Assembly (NCBI GenBank): GCA_001766655.1
Contig: MJCC01000003.1
Coordinates: 402,507-466,506 of the forward strand
From: Phytomonas francai
Taxonomy: Eukaryota; Euglenozoa; Kinetoplastea; Trypanosomatida; Trypanosomatidae
Direction of reading: 5' to 3'
Length of the DNA: 64,000 nucleotides
Positions 51,401-59,442 of the stretch are shown here, piece after piece. The notes beneath the pieces are model-generated. The model searched no databases. It was given only the letters and a program-made list of their open reading frames with translations, and had not been told where the DNA came from. How positions within the stretch are numbered: the first letter of the stretch is position 1; every line of letters begins with the position of its first letter. A program made the translations under genes and the position numbers.

Positions 51401-51990
51401 TAGTGCGCGACCGCGCTCAGGGCGGACGGGTTGAACTGCCGGTGCGCCGCCATGAGGCTATTCATGGCCTGTCCGTCCACCCACAAGGGCTTCGCCTGCT
51501 CGCGACGCCATGTGGGCGGGGGCTCGTCGGCTCCGAAGAGGGGCGCCACCGCCACCCGGGCCGCGAGGTGGAGGGCCGGTGGGAAGCTGAGATCGGCGGG
51601 CCGGTCCGGGCGGCGGCGGCGCCACCACGCGTGGGCCCGCGGAGGCCGCCTCGAACTCGGCGACGCCATCGGCTGCCCGCGCGAGGCCGCCTCGGCCGCG
51701 GCCCGCGTGCGGCTCTCCCGCCGCGCGAACCCCACCCGCGGGGGGGCCTCGCTGACGGCGGAGCCGCGGAAGGTCACGTTCGTCCGGCCGGTGCGGATCT
51801 GCGGCAGGCGCGGGCTCCGCGGCTCCCCCGCGAAGATGTTCGGCCGCACCGACCCCCGGCCCGTCCGAAAGACCGTGCTGCCGACCGTCGGGCGTCCGCC
51901 GGAGACGCGCCGCATGCCGGGCGCGTAGGTTCTCCCGAACAGCCCGCTGCCGGCAGGGCCCAGCCTCGGCGCGTCCCGCTTGCCGTTCAT
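48493..51990 (-). CDS. large IQ-motif protein, function unknown
   Basis: From the ATG at 51988-51990 this is a 1165-residue protein. The N-terminal 150 residues are GC-rich, basic and Arg/Gly/Pro-rich. Around residues 170-230 a helix-rich segment includes HYLWWLGKEVEAHAM. The centre is acidic with folded stretches. Near residues 727-745 the sequence VIQRFLRTCVLKKRR fits an IQ calmodulin-binding motif (IQ-x3-R-x4-KK) within a long basic helix. The C-terminus is Ser/Lys/Glu-rich and ends in basic residues. The frame extends 48 codons upstream to another ATG (52132-52134), but a pyrimidine tract and AG at 52068-52069 lie between, so the shorter start is preferred. A cytoskeletal or flagellar role is plausible for an IQ protein but unproven. 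Family not recognised. Confidence 0.8.
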   Translation of the reverse strand: MNGKRDAPRLGPAGSGLFGRTYAPGMRRVSGGRPTVGSTVFRTGRGSVRPNIFAGEPRSPRLPQIRTGRTNVTFRGSAVSEAPPRVGFARRESRTRAAAEAASRGQPMASPSSRRPPRAHAWWRRRRPDRPADLSFPPALHLAARVAVAPLFGADEPPPTWRREQAKPLWVDGQAMNSLMAAHRQFNPSALSAVAHYLWWLGKEVEAHAMQQVIAENKEFIYTNNSSQIISRSATSFNPDEKEVPYFESLVEDERGQLTLLDSNSTPFAPHSISSSHMSSTQPLVEGLLVSRPKAIATINGPSASSGSGFSSKNPYFPPLVRLVDDARSHQGGGAFASRHSTVQWSSEAKPALDTNLESLTLCESFPRVYTEDSHDLILTEEGYANISRPSIAEDHFYGEAVDTDEEDEAIRILNHENFEFKDLHNGLQFSDEWFEALEGANSSSSEQGFDCSCWAFSLEAVTSEGLIYSLGMLVDPVSERYVFDGVPFREEARVLHTSVNFYENPKNDGRNGAPEVAVMTKNVRMLLREYASISKSFGGGIIVQTFSLLPDEKDEEEENGQPTKEDEVDATAYQLVPPQKVQQLLWECLPGALTRAFTLAPYIILDAAAKNQKLRRKRNTSMVGSPMYKHDRERRLTPTLSLTGVLEEQSGDLAKLKEAELSSGKLEGVSLGARELLPIEALWRYKQPKLFKWAMLHDPAELQVAADLLINFALKLIKAQEQKRAVRKVLNAVGVIQRFLRTCVLKKRRALQKMLRQWRQLEVGSRFRLQYYRPLFSAAGQIETIINSFLQQHMVTSNNYKIELINELWDARRVAYREWVAKQALRDAFAYQHGSQQSRRTSCNSGRTSSAPSSVRDHLPSLALMDDIDKFIMWIREQSFASGPDDSMGVPTEDSSQLMSRMVSRLNEIAWPSWHVSKQSEASDRDSQRLVSENDEKAHSTTPSTKTLKTTEEGELPKEDVELSKKKLSFFQNVVLNKSTLNISSRARWQRQQDELHERFGWFIPPDDLLHESHQCLLAKLASSVLTREQTQHEIQRALQEVAVSRTSSTSGTEKLNQKMPLSSEQDSSIGHDQQTDPERTARTGGKGSPNTIGRSPLSEILQKNSPGNCSHNVDSASRKDIWPASRTLMPGLNDIGWIKGSKKKAQKQKRSKNLGKHMPPPHM

Positions 51991-52304
51991 CGCGTCACAA
52001 GCGGAAGGAACAGAAGAGGGGGGGGGGGGTCGGATGAGCCCGAGTGCTGTTTGTAACAAAAATGAACCTAAGGATGACACAGAAACAAAATACGATGCAT
52101 ACAAGGAAGGGGTAAGGTGAAACACAGTATCCATGCGGACACGATATCCAGTTCCGCAGCAGAACCCAAATGGGGATTTTCCCCAAGCAACAACGAGGAA
52201 AAGGTTTTTTTTTATTTTTAGTTAGACAAATGATAAATAAATAAGGAAAAAATCTTGTATACCGGGCGCTTCAACCATTTGAGCCTTCGTATGTCCTATT
52301 CGTT
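51991..52304. other. spacer with splice acceptor
   Basis: Spacer between RPS3 and the IQ-motif gene. On the minus strand a pyrimidine-rich tract (52070-52092) ends in an AG at 52068-52069. A C10 run follows it on the coding strand (plus-strand G10 near 52020-52029) in the presumed 5' untranslated region. Confidence 0.55.
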
Positions 52305-52958
52305 TTAGGCCTGGATCTTCTTGGGCTCGATCACCGTGATGACATCCGGGAGCGTCTCCGAGGGGCCCGTGCGGTTTTCAGGATCCGTCGGAAGCATGAT
52401 CTTTACCTTCACACCGATGCAGCCCGCGCGGAGGTAGCAGTGGCGGCTGGCGGAGTCCACGAAGGTCTTGTGCGCGGTACCGGACTTGATCATATACCCA
52501 TCGCGGAAGGTCATGCTCTTGGCGCGCTGGCCCTTGATCTTGCCGCCGACAACGACCTCGCAGCCCTTCGCGCCAGACTCCATCACGTACCGAATAATCC
52601 CCATCGCGGCGCGGCGCACCTGCAGGTTATTCAGGAGCTTAAACCGGAGGGACTCGACCTGGGCCATCGCCGAAAGCCCGCGCGACTCGATGCGCTCCAC
52701 GAAGAGCTGAAGCTTGTTCTCCTTATAGCGGAAACGCTGCTGGATCGCGCTGGTCAGTTCACGAATCCGGCGACCCTTCTCGCCGAGGATCTCGCGGGTC
52801 TTCGTCGCGCGAATCACGATCTCGCTGCGGAGCGGCGTAACGCGGTACTCCACACCGGCGAACCCCTCCTCCGCGAGGTCGCGCTTGAGGAATTCGAAGA
52901 GTTCGGCGTAGAACACCCCATCGCGGATGACCATACGCTTCTTGGAGAGAGGACCCAT
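52305..52958 (-). CDS. RPS3: small ribosomal subunit protein S3 (uS3)
   Basis: A 217-residue protein starts at the ATG at 52956-52958. It is ribosomal protein S3 of the small subunit, which lines the mRNA entry channel on the 40S head. A KH type-2 domain covers about residues 20-95, including the [11 protein letters not shown] loop. The C-terminal S3 domain covers about residues 105-190, with [18 protein letters not shown] unmistakable. The N-terminus ([20 protein letters not shown]) matches what I recall of kinetoplastid S3 rather than animal or plant forms, and the protein lacks the long acidic and basic tail of human S3. This gene is the main anchor for the organism call. A splice-type AG lies 26 bases upstream. 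Confidence 0.97.
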   Translation of the reverse strand: MGPLSKKRMVIRDGVFYAELFEFLKRDLAEEGFAGVEYRVTPLRSEIVIRATKTREILGEKGRRIRELTSAIQQRFRYKENKLQLFVERIESRGLSAMAQVESLRFKLLNNLQVRRAAMGIIRYVMESGAKGCEVVVGGKIKGQRAKSMTFRDGYMIKSGTAHKTFVDSASRHCYLRAGCIGVKVKIMLPTDPENRTGPSETLPDVITVIEPKKIQA

Positions 52959-52984
52959 TTGGCACTTTGTGATTAAGCGTCCAA

Positions 52985-53036
52985 CTATGTTGAAATAAAG
53001 ACAAAGTGAGTAGGGGTGAGAGCAAGGGAAAAGGAT
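52985..53036 (-). promoter_or_regulatory. probable trans-splice acceptor of RPS3
   Basis: A long minus-strand pyrimidine tract (about 52991-53035) leads to an AG at 52985-52986, 26 bases before the RPS3 start. It is the strongest tract of this kind in the window, as expected for a highly expressed gene. Confidence 0.65.
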
Positions 53037-53603
53037 GATAATAAAAAGGCGTAGACAAAATATGAACCCCTTCGTCGTTGGAACATTGCATTTTCGATCT
53101 GTTCAACAGAGAATGTGCTAGGGTTGTGGGACCCCCTCTCTCCCCTCCGAAGGTCTACTCCAGACTTTATTTTCTTTCATTACGCATAATATTAGAATGG
53201 AAGCCTCGATATAGCTAGGGAAATGGGATTCAACACTTGTGCATACTATTTAGACGATAGAAAGTAAATGTATGACTTCGTGGATATGGCGGTAACTCGC
53301 AATCCTAGCTGCATATACTGGTAGGATATTCGACCGGGCCCCCGCTAAGGCTACACGAGCGGCGGTCAAACTCCGACTGAACACCGTTAGCGCTTATCCG
53401 GCCCCAAAGCTTGCCCACCGAGTTCGCTGGGGGAACCAGACACTACTTCTCCGCTGTGGTGATGTTATTACTGCATAGCAAGGTATTCCTTGATTACCAC
53501 CATAAAAAATTTCTGGCGCCGATGTTTATGGGTAATAGGCACGGTATGAAAGGGGAAAAAACCCTCTGGGCATACTTATAGTGTATAATTACTAAACAGG
53601 CCT
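53037..53603. other. hairpin-rich island, candidate structured RNA
   Basis: Within this spacer, about 53281-53440 is GC-rich and structured, unlike the usual AT-rich spacer. Stems include ATCCTA (53302-53307) with TAGGAT (53322-53327). A nested hairpin has GGGCC (53336-53340) with GGCCC (53400-53404) outside GCTAA (53344-53348) with TTAGC (53387-53391). It encloses a five-pair stem CGGTC/GACTG (53363-53367 and 53375-53379) with a seven-base loop. A fourth small stem pairs CCCA (53414-53417) with TGGG (53428-53431). No long open frame covers it. It does not match tRNA, 5S rRNA or spliced-leader RNA as I know them. The strand is unknown, though minus would match the transcription unit. Confidence 0.4.
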
Positions 53604-53957
53604 TTATTCAGGAAAACTAAGGATTACCCGGTCTTGCATGGCGTAGCCGGCTGAGGTCATTGGGTGCCTTATCTCCACCTTAAACCCTAAACCAACCAAT
53701 TTGTCTAACGTTTTATCGACCTCCTTCTGCAGGTCCTTTTGCTCCTCCTGGGTGAGGGATTCCAAAGGGGTCGATAGACCGGTGATGCAATGTCCGATTG
53801 TCATGAGCTTCGCATTGGTGCGAAGAATCTGCTGTTCCTCCGGGGTGCCTGCTGCGAGGATTGGATTCGGACACATTTCAACGTCGCAAATTCCTTGCTT
53901 TTTGACCTCATCTAGGACTTCTGGGTGCGCGAATTCGTGGAACACAGCTAATAACAT
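53604..53957 (-). CDS. small protein of unknown function
   Basis: A 117-residue protein begins at the ATG at 53955-53957. It is soluble in character, with mixed helices and strands, a central charged helix (LTQEEQKDLQKEVDKTLDKL) and four cysteines. No signal peptide or membrane segment is seen. The composition and codon use are those of a normal gene and it stands between two recognised genes in the same orientation, so I consider it real. I did not recognise the family. Confidence 0.65.
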   Translation of the reverse strand: MLLAVFHEFAHPEVLDEVKKQGICDVEMCPNPILAAGTPEEQQILRTNAKLMTIGHCITGLSTPLESLTQEEQKDLQKEVDKTLDKLVGLGFKVEIRHPMTSAGYAMQDRVILSFPE

Positions 53958-54875
53958 GCTGAACTCAGTGAAATTTTAAAATTTTATATTATCAGTATTT
54001 TTACTATTTCTTTATGAAATTGAGCTTTTCTCACCCATGTTCCATTTTGCATTGGTAAAACCAATGAAGGGAAATATTTTTTTTTTTTAAGAGGTGGGGT
54101 GAGGGAAAAGTGGAAGAAACAGTCAAGAGCCACAGAGATGGGGATCCGCAAAGGAAAGAGAGAAAAAAGAAGGATGACATTACACGCTCATTTGGGAAGA
54201 AACCAGAGTTTACGATGCTGTGAAAAATCATATAGACATAACTGAAACATGCCAAAGGGAAGGGTTAAGAGAGAAAAGTGACTTATGGAAAATCATCTCT
54301 CATAAAATACAGGTATATAAAAGAATGAAAATACTCTTTTATGATTTTGTTATTTACCTTATATAGAGATTGTAGCAGGGATCAGTAGATCACAGTAAAG
54401 GGCATAAAATGGATTTGCGCAAAAAGGCGCAAAATAATAAAATAAGGTACCGTATGTATGTAAATATAATAGGTAGTTATACTCACCAAGACCAATAAAT
54501 TAATGCATTCGTAAAGCAAAAAAGGTACCAATAGTTCTGATTGAAGAACAAATATAAAAATGAATTTGCAAAGAAACCATGAAAGGAATTTTTCTGTTGG
54601 GAAAAAGTTCCATATTGGAGCTTCAGAAGGCTTAGAATATATATATATATATATATATATAATGCCCGTCGCAGTCGCTGCAAAACGATTAAGCATAGAG
54701 GCTGTCGCAGCCAAGGTATGTTATTCTTCAGCACAGATATACGCGTAAATTTTGCTCAGCTTTAGAAAGGGGACCAGTAAACATATTCCTTATTGTTGTA
54801 GCGTATTTTTATTTCCCATTTTCGAAATAAAATCTTATTTTCTGAGTTGTTTGCATACACAGATACACTTGGCCC
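53958..54875. other. AT-rich spacer with TA repeat
   Basis: Spacer between the small unknown gene and the J-domain gene. A TA run lies at about 54638-54661 and a T13 run near 54077-54089. No gene was recognised. Confidence 0.6.
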
Positions 54876-56600
54876 TTAATCTATCGATAAAAGAGTGGTT
54901 TGTCTAGGAGAGGCTTTATCTTCCTTCATCTGGGCCGGACTTTGTGATTGAAGACTTTCATTTAAGCCGGTGTTTGCTTCTGAGTGAGTACTTTTTTGAT
55001 GAGAAAGGTTTCTTATGCCATTGTTATTTAATCTTTCTTCTTGCTGCGGGCTTTCGTTTTCGTTGACTTCCCTCGGTACCGTGTGGTCGCCACTTGTTTG
55101 CCTACGAATACCACCCCCGCCTTGCGTTTGCGTGAAGCCCGATGCGTGGTGGGCCTCCCCTGGTGCGTTGTCATCGAACTCCGCATTCTTAAGTGCCGAT
55201 AAGCTGCAGCAGAAAAGGAGTGAAAGGATTAGCCCGAACAGCGTGAAGAGGGAGAATACTATGTAGAGTGGGATAAGGGCTGTCCGGAGCGAGAGGGTGC
55301 CAACATAGGACCCCCACCGGGAATAAAAGTTAAGGCGAACGCATAGCATCACCACCACGGCAAGGATGAGACTAACAAATAACAAACACAGGATGAGGTG
55401 TAAATATAACGCAAGTATACGATGGAAAGGAAACCGCTTCGTCGCCGCATCCCCCTCTTCAGGCTCGGTATGCTCACCTCTAGTGCTGTCAAAGGTGCGT
55501 TCATTTTCGGGTAAGGGGGTGGAATGGGTGGGGTGCGCACGGCTGCCTCTTTCTCTGGAAGCCCCAAGGGGTTGTTGACTCGGCTCCCGTCTTGGCTCTG
55601 ACGCACTTTCGCGTTGACGTGACTCCGATTCGTTGCCTTCGCGAGAGGGGTGCCCACCTCCAAAATGAGAACTAACGGCACCCGATAGCAGGACTTTGAG
55701 CAAGCACTCAATCAGAATGAGAAATCCGCATATAAAAAACGGAATCCCAACAACAATAAAGTAGTTTGTTTTAATAATCTCGTCCGAACGGCAACCGGTC
55801 AGGATGAAAAAAGCTCCCACGCAGAATACCATTAATACACGAACCAAAGTTCGAAGCAAAAGGAAAACAACAAATTTGCGCATCCCGATCTTCCAAAGAG
55901 TGTTTACATGCTTCAAATTAAGAAAAGCTACACGTCCGACTTCTAAAAAAATAAAAAATGTCATTATATATGCTGGGCATAGCCAAACACGCCATTTTAA
56001 GCAATCACTCAGCTTGGGGTCATAATTCATGTGACTACAACGCACATTCCTTTCGTTGCGATGTTTTACAATGGGGATGAAAAATATAAGCAGTAATAGG
56101 CAATATGTAGCTAGCAGCAGATAAATGGCGCCCAGGAGCCGATTTCGAACTGCCACAATCGCCATTGGAAGCGTGCTTATTGCCACCAGCCCTGCAACTA
56201 CAAACAAAGGAGAAAATACTTTTATGTAGTTCCATGAAGAGGATAGCTTGCCGTCAACATATTTACCAAGGAGTACAAGAAAGACTAAAACCAAGACAAA
56301 ACACACAAGCATAAACAGCAAAAACATACACCCAAACACGGCACTCAGCATGAAGGGCGGTGCCATTGCCGCAGGGTCATCTAAAGCTCGTAGACCTTTT
56401 TCACCGAAGCGATCGTAAATTGAGCGCCTTTTCGGATCGATTAGGACGTCATACGCCTGCTTGACTTCTACAAATTGCTCAACGCCCTGGGGACCAGCCT
56501 TATCCGGATGGAGTGACAAGGCTAATGATCGGTAGCTACGCTTGATGTCTTCCTGAGATGCGTTATGGTCAACTTTTAGGATTGAGTAAAAATCGGCCAT
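54876..56600 (-). CDS. J-domain membrane protein with multispan (Tmemb_185-like) region
   Basis: From the ATG at 56598-56600 this is a 574-residue protein. Residues 1-65 form a J domain with the HPD motif at residues 31-33, which stimulates Hsp70 ATPase activity. About eight hydrophobic segments follow, from residue 75 to about residue 470. The first block contains GKYVDGKLSSSW followed by a hydrophobic stretch, which resembles the transmembrane-185/fragile-X-F family. A disordered Ser/Glu-rich loop of about 70 residues divides the membrane segments, and the C-terminal 90 residues are disordered. The J domain would face the cytosol and recruit Hsp70 to a membrane, perhaps the ER. The J domain is certain; the match to the 185 family is by eye. 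Confidence 0.85.
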   Translation of the reverse strand: MADFYSILKVDHNASQEDIKRSYRSLALSLHPDKAGPQGVEQFVEVKQAYDVLIDPKRRSIYDRFGEKGLRALDDPAAMAPPFMLSAVFGCMFLLFMLVCFVLVLVFLVLLGKYVDGKLSSSWNYIKVFSPLFVVAGLVAISTLPMAIVAVRNRLLGAIYLLLATYCLLLLIFFIPIVKHRNERNVRCSHMNYDPKLSDCLKWRVWLCPAYIMTFFIFLEVGRVAFLNLKHVNTLWKIGMRKFVVFLLLRTLVRVLMVFCVGAFFILTGCRSDEIIKTNYFIVVGIPFFICGFLILIECLLKVLLSGAVSSHFGGGHPSREGNESESRQRESASEPRREPSQQPLGASRERGSRAHPTHSTPLPENERTFDSTRGEHTEPEEGDAATKRFPFHRILALYLHLILCLLFVSLILAVVVMLCVRLNFYSRWGSYVGTLSLRTALIPLYIVFSLFTLFGLILSLLFCCSLSALKNAEFDDNAPGEAHHASGFTQTQGGGGIRRQTSGDHTVPREVNENESPQQEERLNNNGIRNLSHQKSTHSEANTGLNESLQSQSPAQMKEDKASPRQTTLLSID

Positions 56601-57144
56601 GTTTATAGATTTCCCCCACCTTGTTAATTCAAACAAAGTATCGGTGTTCCTATTTTTTTGTTTTTAGTTCATTAATGGTAAATAATGGGGATGTACTTAA
56701 AAAATTGAATTAAAGAGAATACGAAAGGAACTGTGAAAAAGCAAACATCAGCTTCATATAGCCTTACTACTGGACAGCATTATCGATGCAAAGAAGGGTG
56801 ATACTAACTTTGGCAACCGTCTTATCAAATGAGAAAAGGAAGTGCGAGTTCAAACCCGTATTCCTTTTACTCTTTTATTCAACCAAGGAAAGAGCTGAAA
56901 AAGTGTTTCCGTTAATATTCCCGTCATTTTTTCCCCCGAGATGGGACACAAACATACATATATATGTATATATATTTATATATATGTTCCAACTCATTAT
57001 GATCTTCTGTGAAAGTACTGAACTGATTGGAGAAAAGGGGAAAATAGCACACCAACAAAGAAGCCCTACCCTGTAAAGCGAGTGTATGCATGAGGAGTAG
57101 ATTCTACAAAGCCCAGCATACTGTCCCCTTCCAACTACAGCAGT
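56601..57144. other. AT-rich spacer
   Basis: Spacer between the J-domain gene and the small TIM gene, with an imperfect TA repeat near 56955-56985. No gene was recognised. Confidence 0.6.
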
Positions 57145-57498
57145 TTACTGCGGTTGCCTTTGCATTGCGCGAAGCATCTTCGCCATCGCGTCCGCCTGCA
57201 CCTCGTGAACCTCCCGCTCATTCGACTCCATTATCACTGTGCGGAGGATCGCATCCCACTTCGCAGAGCAGTTCTGCACACATTTCTTCTCCTCCAAGTC
57301 TTTCTTAAGTCGGTATCGAATAGGGGCCTGGGTTGTGCGCTGCAGTGTGTACAACTCCTCCCTATCGAGGCACCGCTCCATGCAAAAGTTGGTGCTGTTA
57401 TACATTAACGCCGACTGCAGACGCGCTTCGGTTAGAAATTGGTAAGAACGCGTAATGTTCTCCTCGAAAGGGGTCATAGGAGGAGCTTGAGACTGCAT
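57145..57498 (-). CDS. small TIM chaperone-like protein (twin CX3C)
   Basis: From the ATG at 57496-57498 this is a 117-residue protein with two CX3C motifs, C39-x3-C43 and C73-x3-C77, in predicted helices. This is the hallmark of the Tim8/9/10/13 chaperones, which carry hydrophobic precursors across the mitochondrial intermembrane space and fold through two disulfide bonds. The 29-residue gap between the motifs is longer than the 11-16 residues usual in the family, and the C-terminal helix is extended. Which member it is cannot be told by eye. The four-cysteine intermembrane-space CHCH proteins use CX9C instead, so are less likely. Confidence 0.75.
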   Translation of the reverse strand: MQSQAPPMTPFEENITRSYQFLTEARLQSALMYNSTNFCMERCLDREELYTLQRTTQAPIRYRLKKDLEEKKCVQNCSAKWDAILRTVIMESNEREVHEVQADAMAKMLRAMQRQPQ

Positions 57499-57960
57499 TT
57501 TGTACACTTTAATTTTATTTTTGTATGCTTACTTATTTATTTGACTTTTTTTTTTTTACCCGCTCTATGTATCTTGATTTGCTTCCTCTTTCCCTGCGCA
57601 GTTAAGTTCTTTGAACTGCAATCGATAATAAACATAAAGAAATAGTAAAGATGAAGATCATCGGTGAGTAGTAGCGATCTATAATACATCTCAAGCAGAT
57701 GGAATGGGAATGTTTCATAGTGTTTCTACCTATTAGGATTTTTTAGGGCACGCATGCGCCTTTCCTAATTGAAGGTATAAGAAAATAGGGGATGATAATG
57801 CTAACACAGTATCTTTGTTTTAAAGGGTTCTCAAGTATTGGCACCAACGCAACCTCACCGGACTCTCGGCGCAGGACAACGCAAGCCAAAAGGGTCCCGT
57901 TCGATAAGAATGGCTCCCTCTGACTTCATCCTCTTCTCCATGAAGGGAAAGGGCGTTATT
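57499..57960. other. AT-rich spacer
   Basis: Spacer between the small TIM gene and the GET1-like gene. T-rich run near 57546-57557. No gene was recognised. Confidence 0.6.
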
Positions 57961-58707
57961 TCAACAAAACACACGGTGAGTAAATTTTACAGTACAGAAA
58001 CACATCATAATCCAAATGAAAATGCCAAAAGACACCGCTGGTTCATGAATTAAATCACTTTTGCCACCCACCGACGGGGCCATTTTACCGCTTGCGTGAT
58101 ATTCACCCCCGATAACAAAATGGGCGGCTTGTTTAAAAAAGCCAAATATCACAGCTGTTAGGCAGAATACGTCTGCGAACGCGCTCATGACGAAACACAT
58201 TGGCAACTGCCCAACGTAGGGTCTACTCCACCACTGCCAGCCCCAACACCCAACAGGGCCATACCGGATCACACGCGTAAGGACCCCCGGAAGCGTACTA
58301 CGCAGGCAGCCGCCCCTCACGCCGACGGCTTTTTTGTTATCCTCTTCGGTGCACGCGAGTGCACCCCGCCGCGATGATCTCGTTATAAAAAAGAATAACG
58401 ACATGAGCCCCAGCTGGTTGTTGGAGCGCTGCGAAACCTCCTCGGAGAGCTTCTTTCGGAGTATCATAAGTTTACGCTCGACACGTGCGAATTCATGCCA
58501 CGTGTCCGTGGTGTTAAGCACCACGGCCTGTTTTTCTAAATTCGATATTTCAGCCTCCATTGCAATTTCGTTTGGGAAAAAAAGCGGCCTCGCAAGGCGG
58601 CGTTCCCAGTACACGCTGCCAAGGTAAGACAACACTACAACGATAAACGTCACGATAAGAACGTCATTATTGCTAATTTCATCACGCTGCACGAGGCTGA
58701 AAACCAT
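57961..58707 (-). CDS. GET1/WRB-like membrane protein
   Basis: From the ATG at 58705-58707 this is a 248-residue protein. A membrane segment near residues 16-34 is followed by a charged coiled coil (about residues 48-92) with ISNLEKQAVVLNTTDTW and FARVERKLMILRKKL. After it come a basic loop and a hydrophobic segment around residues 170-200; a last one ends the protein. A first transmembrane helix, a cytosolic coiled coil and two later helices is the layout of Get1/WRB. That protein receives tail-anchored proteins from Get3 at the ER membrane, and the S-T-x-x-x-F/Y-A-K/R-x-x-R-K core of its coiled coil is roughly kept. EMC3, an insertase of the same superfamily, is the alternative. Sequence similarity is modest, so confidence is moderate. 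Confidence 0.6.
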   Translation of the reverse strand: MVFSLVQRDEISNNDVLIVTFIVVVLSYLGSVYWERRLARPLFFPNEIAMEAEISNLEKQAVVLNTTDTWHEFARVERKLMILRKKLSEEVSQRSNNQLGLMSLFFFITRSSRRGALACTEEDNKKAVGVRGGCLRSTLPGVLTRVIRYGPVGCWGWQWWSRPYVGQLPMCFVMSAFADVFCLTAVIFGFFKQAAHFVIGGEYHASGKMAPSVGGKSDLIHEPAVSFGIFIWIMMCFCTVKFTHRVFC

Positions 58708-59442
58708 TCTGTTCTTTTGATGCAAATTAACGGCCTCTTTTATTTATTGGACAATGTATAAACGGGATATGAGCGATCCCTTTCACACAAGGGAAATATA
58801 TCGCCTTTTTACGCGGTATATGTGCAAATGCCCTTCGTTTGCCTTCTTTTCTTTGATATCGTTGAGTACAAAAGAGTGTTTATGAGTGCGTTCGAGTAAA
58901 GAGGGCAAGAAATAATGGTCCATCGAGTGTTGTCAAATGAGTAAGCAGTGAATTAATATTTTTTTTAGTCAAAATTCACGCCGAAAGGCGTATACACACG
59001 TATCGGTATGCAACACCCAAATATAATTAGAAAAGCATTTTTTTTTAAACGTTGACCTTTATTCGATTTTGAAAAATGGAGGTACTAAGTAATACAAAAC
59101 ACCTTTAGGTTCTACCCTCATGGAGTGTAAGAGAAAACGCAGGGCTAAATAGTAAAAATTCTATCGGGAAGCTCCTCTACATATATGTACTACAATATTC
59201 ATCATTTACACAACACCCAGCACATTCTTCAACGACACGATGAACAAGGAACTCTGAGATTGATCGTTAGTACTCAGAGTAACGCAACTGATGTAAAGGT
59301 GAGCACATTCCATCTATCTATCTATCTATCTATATGAGATCAGAGAAGGCATCTGTGAGGGAAACCGTGAGGGAGGGAAACCCAATCAATTCAACCCAAT
59401 GTCCCCCTCCCCACACTTGTGAAGCGCGCCAGGCGCGGCGCC
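58708..59442. other. spacer with ATCT repeat
   Basis: Spacer of about 730 bases with a tetranucleotide ATCT repeat at 59312-59333 and T runs near 58960 and 59040. No gene was recognised. Confidence 0.6.

Noticed and set aside
53355..53375. Resemblance to the GAGC...GGTCAAA...CTCC stretch of the SRP (7SL) RNA
   Set aside because: The similarity is short and the conserved tetraloop and AGCA-type bulge of helix 8 are not evident. It may be chance; an SRP covariance-model search would decide.
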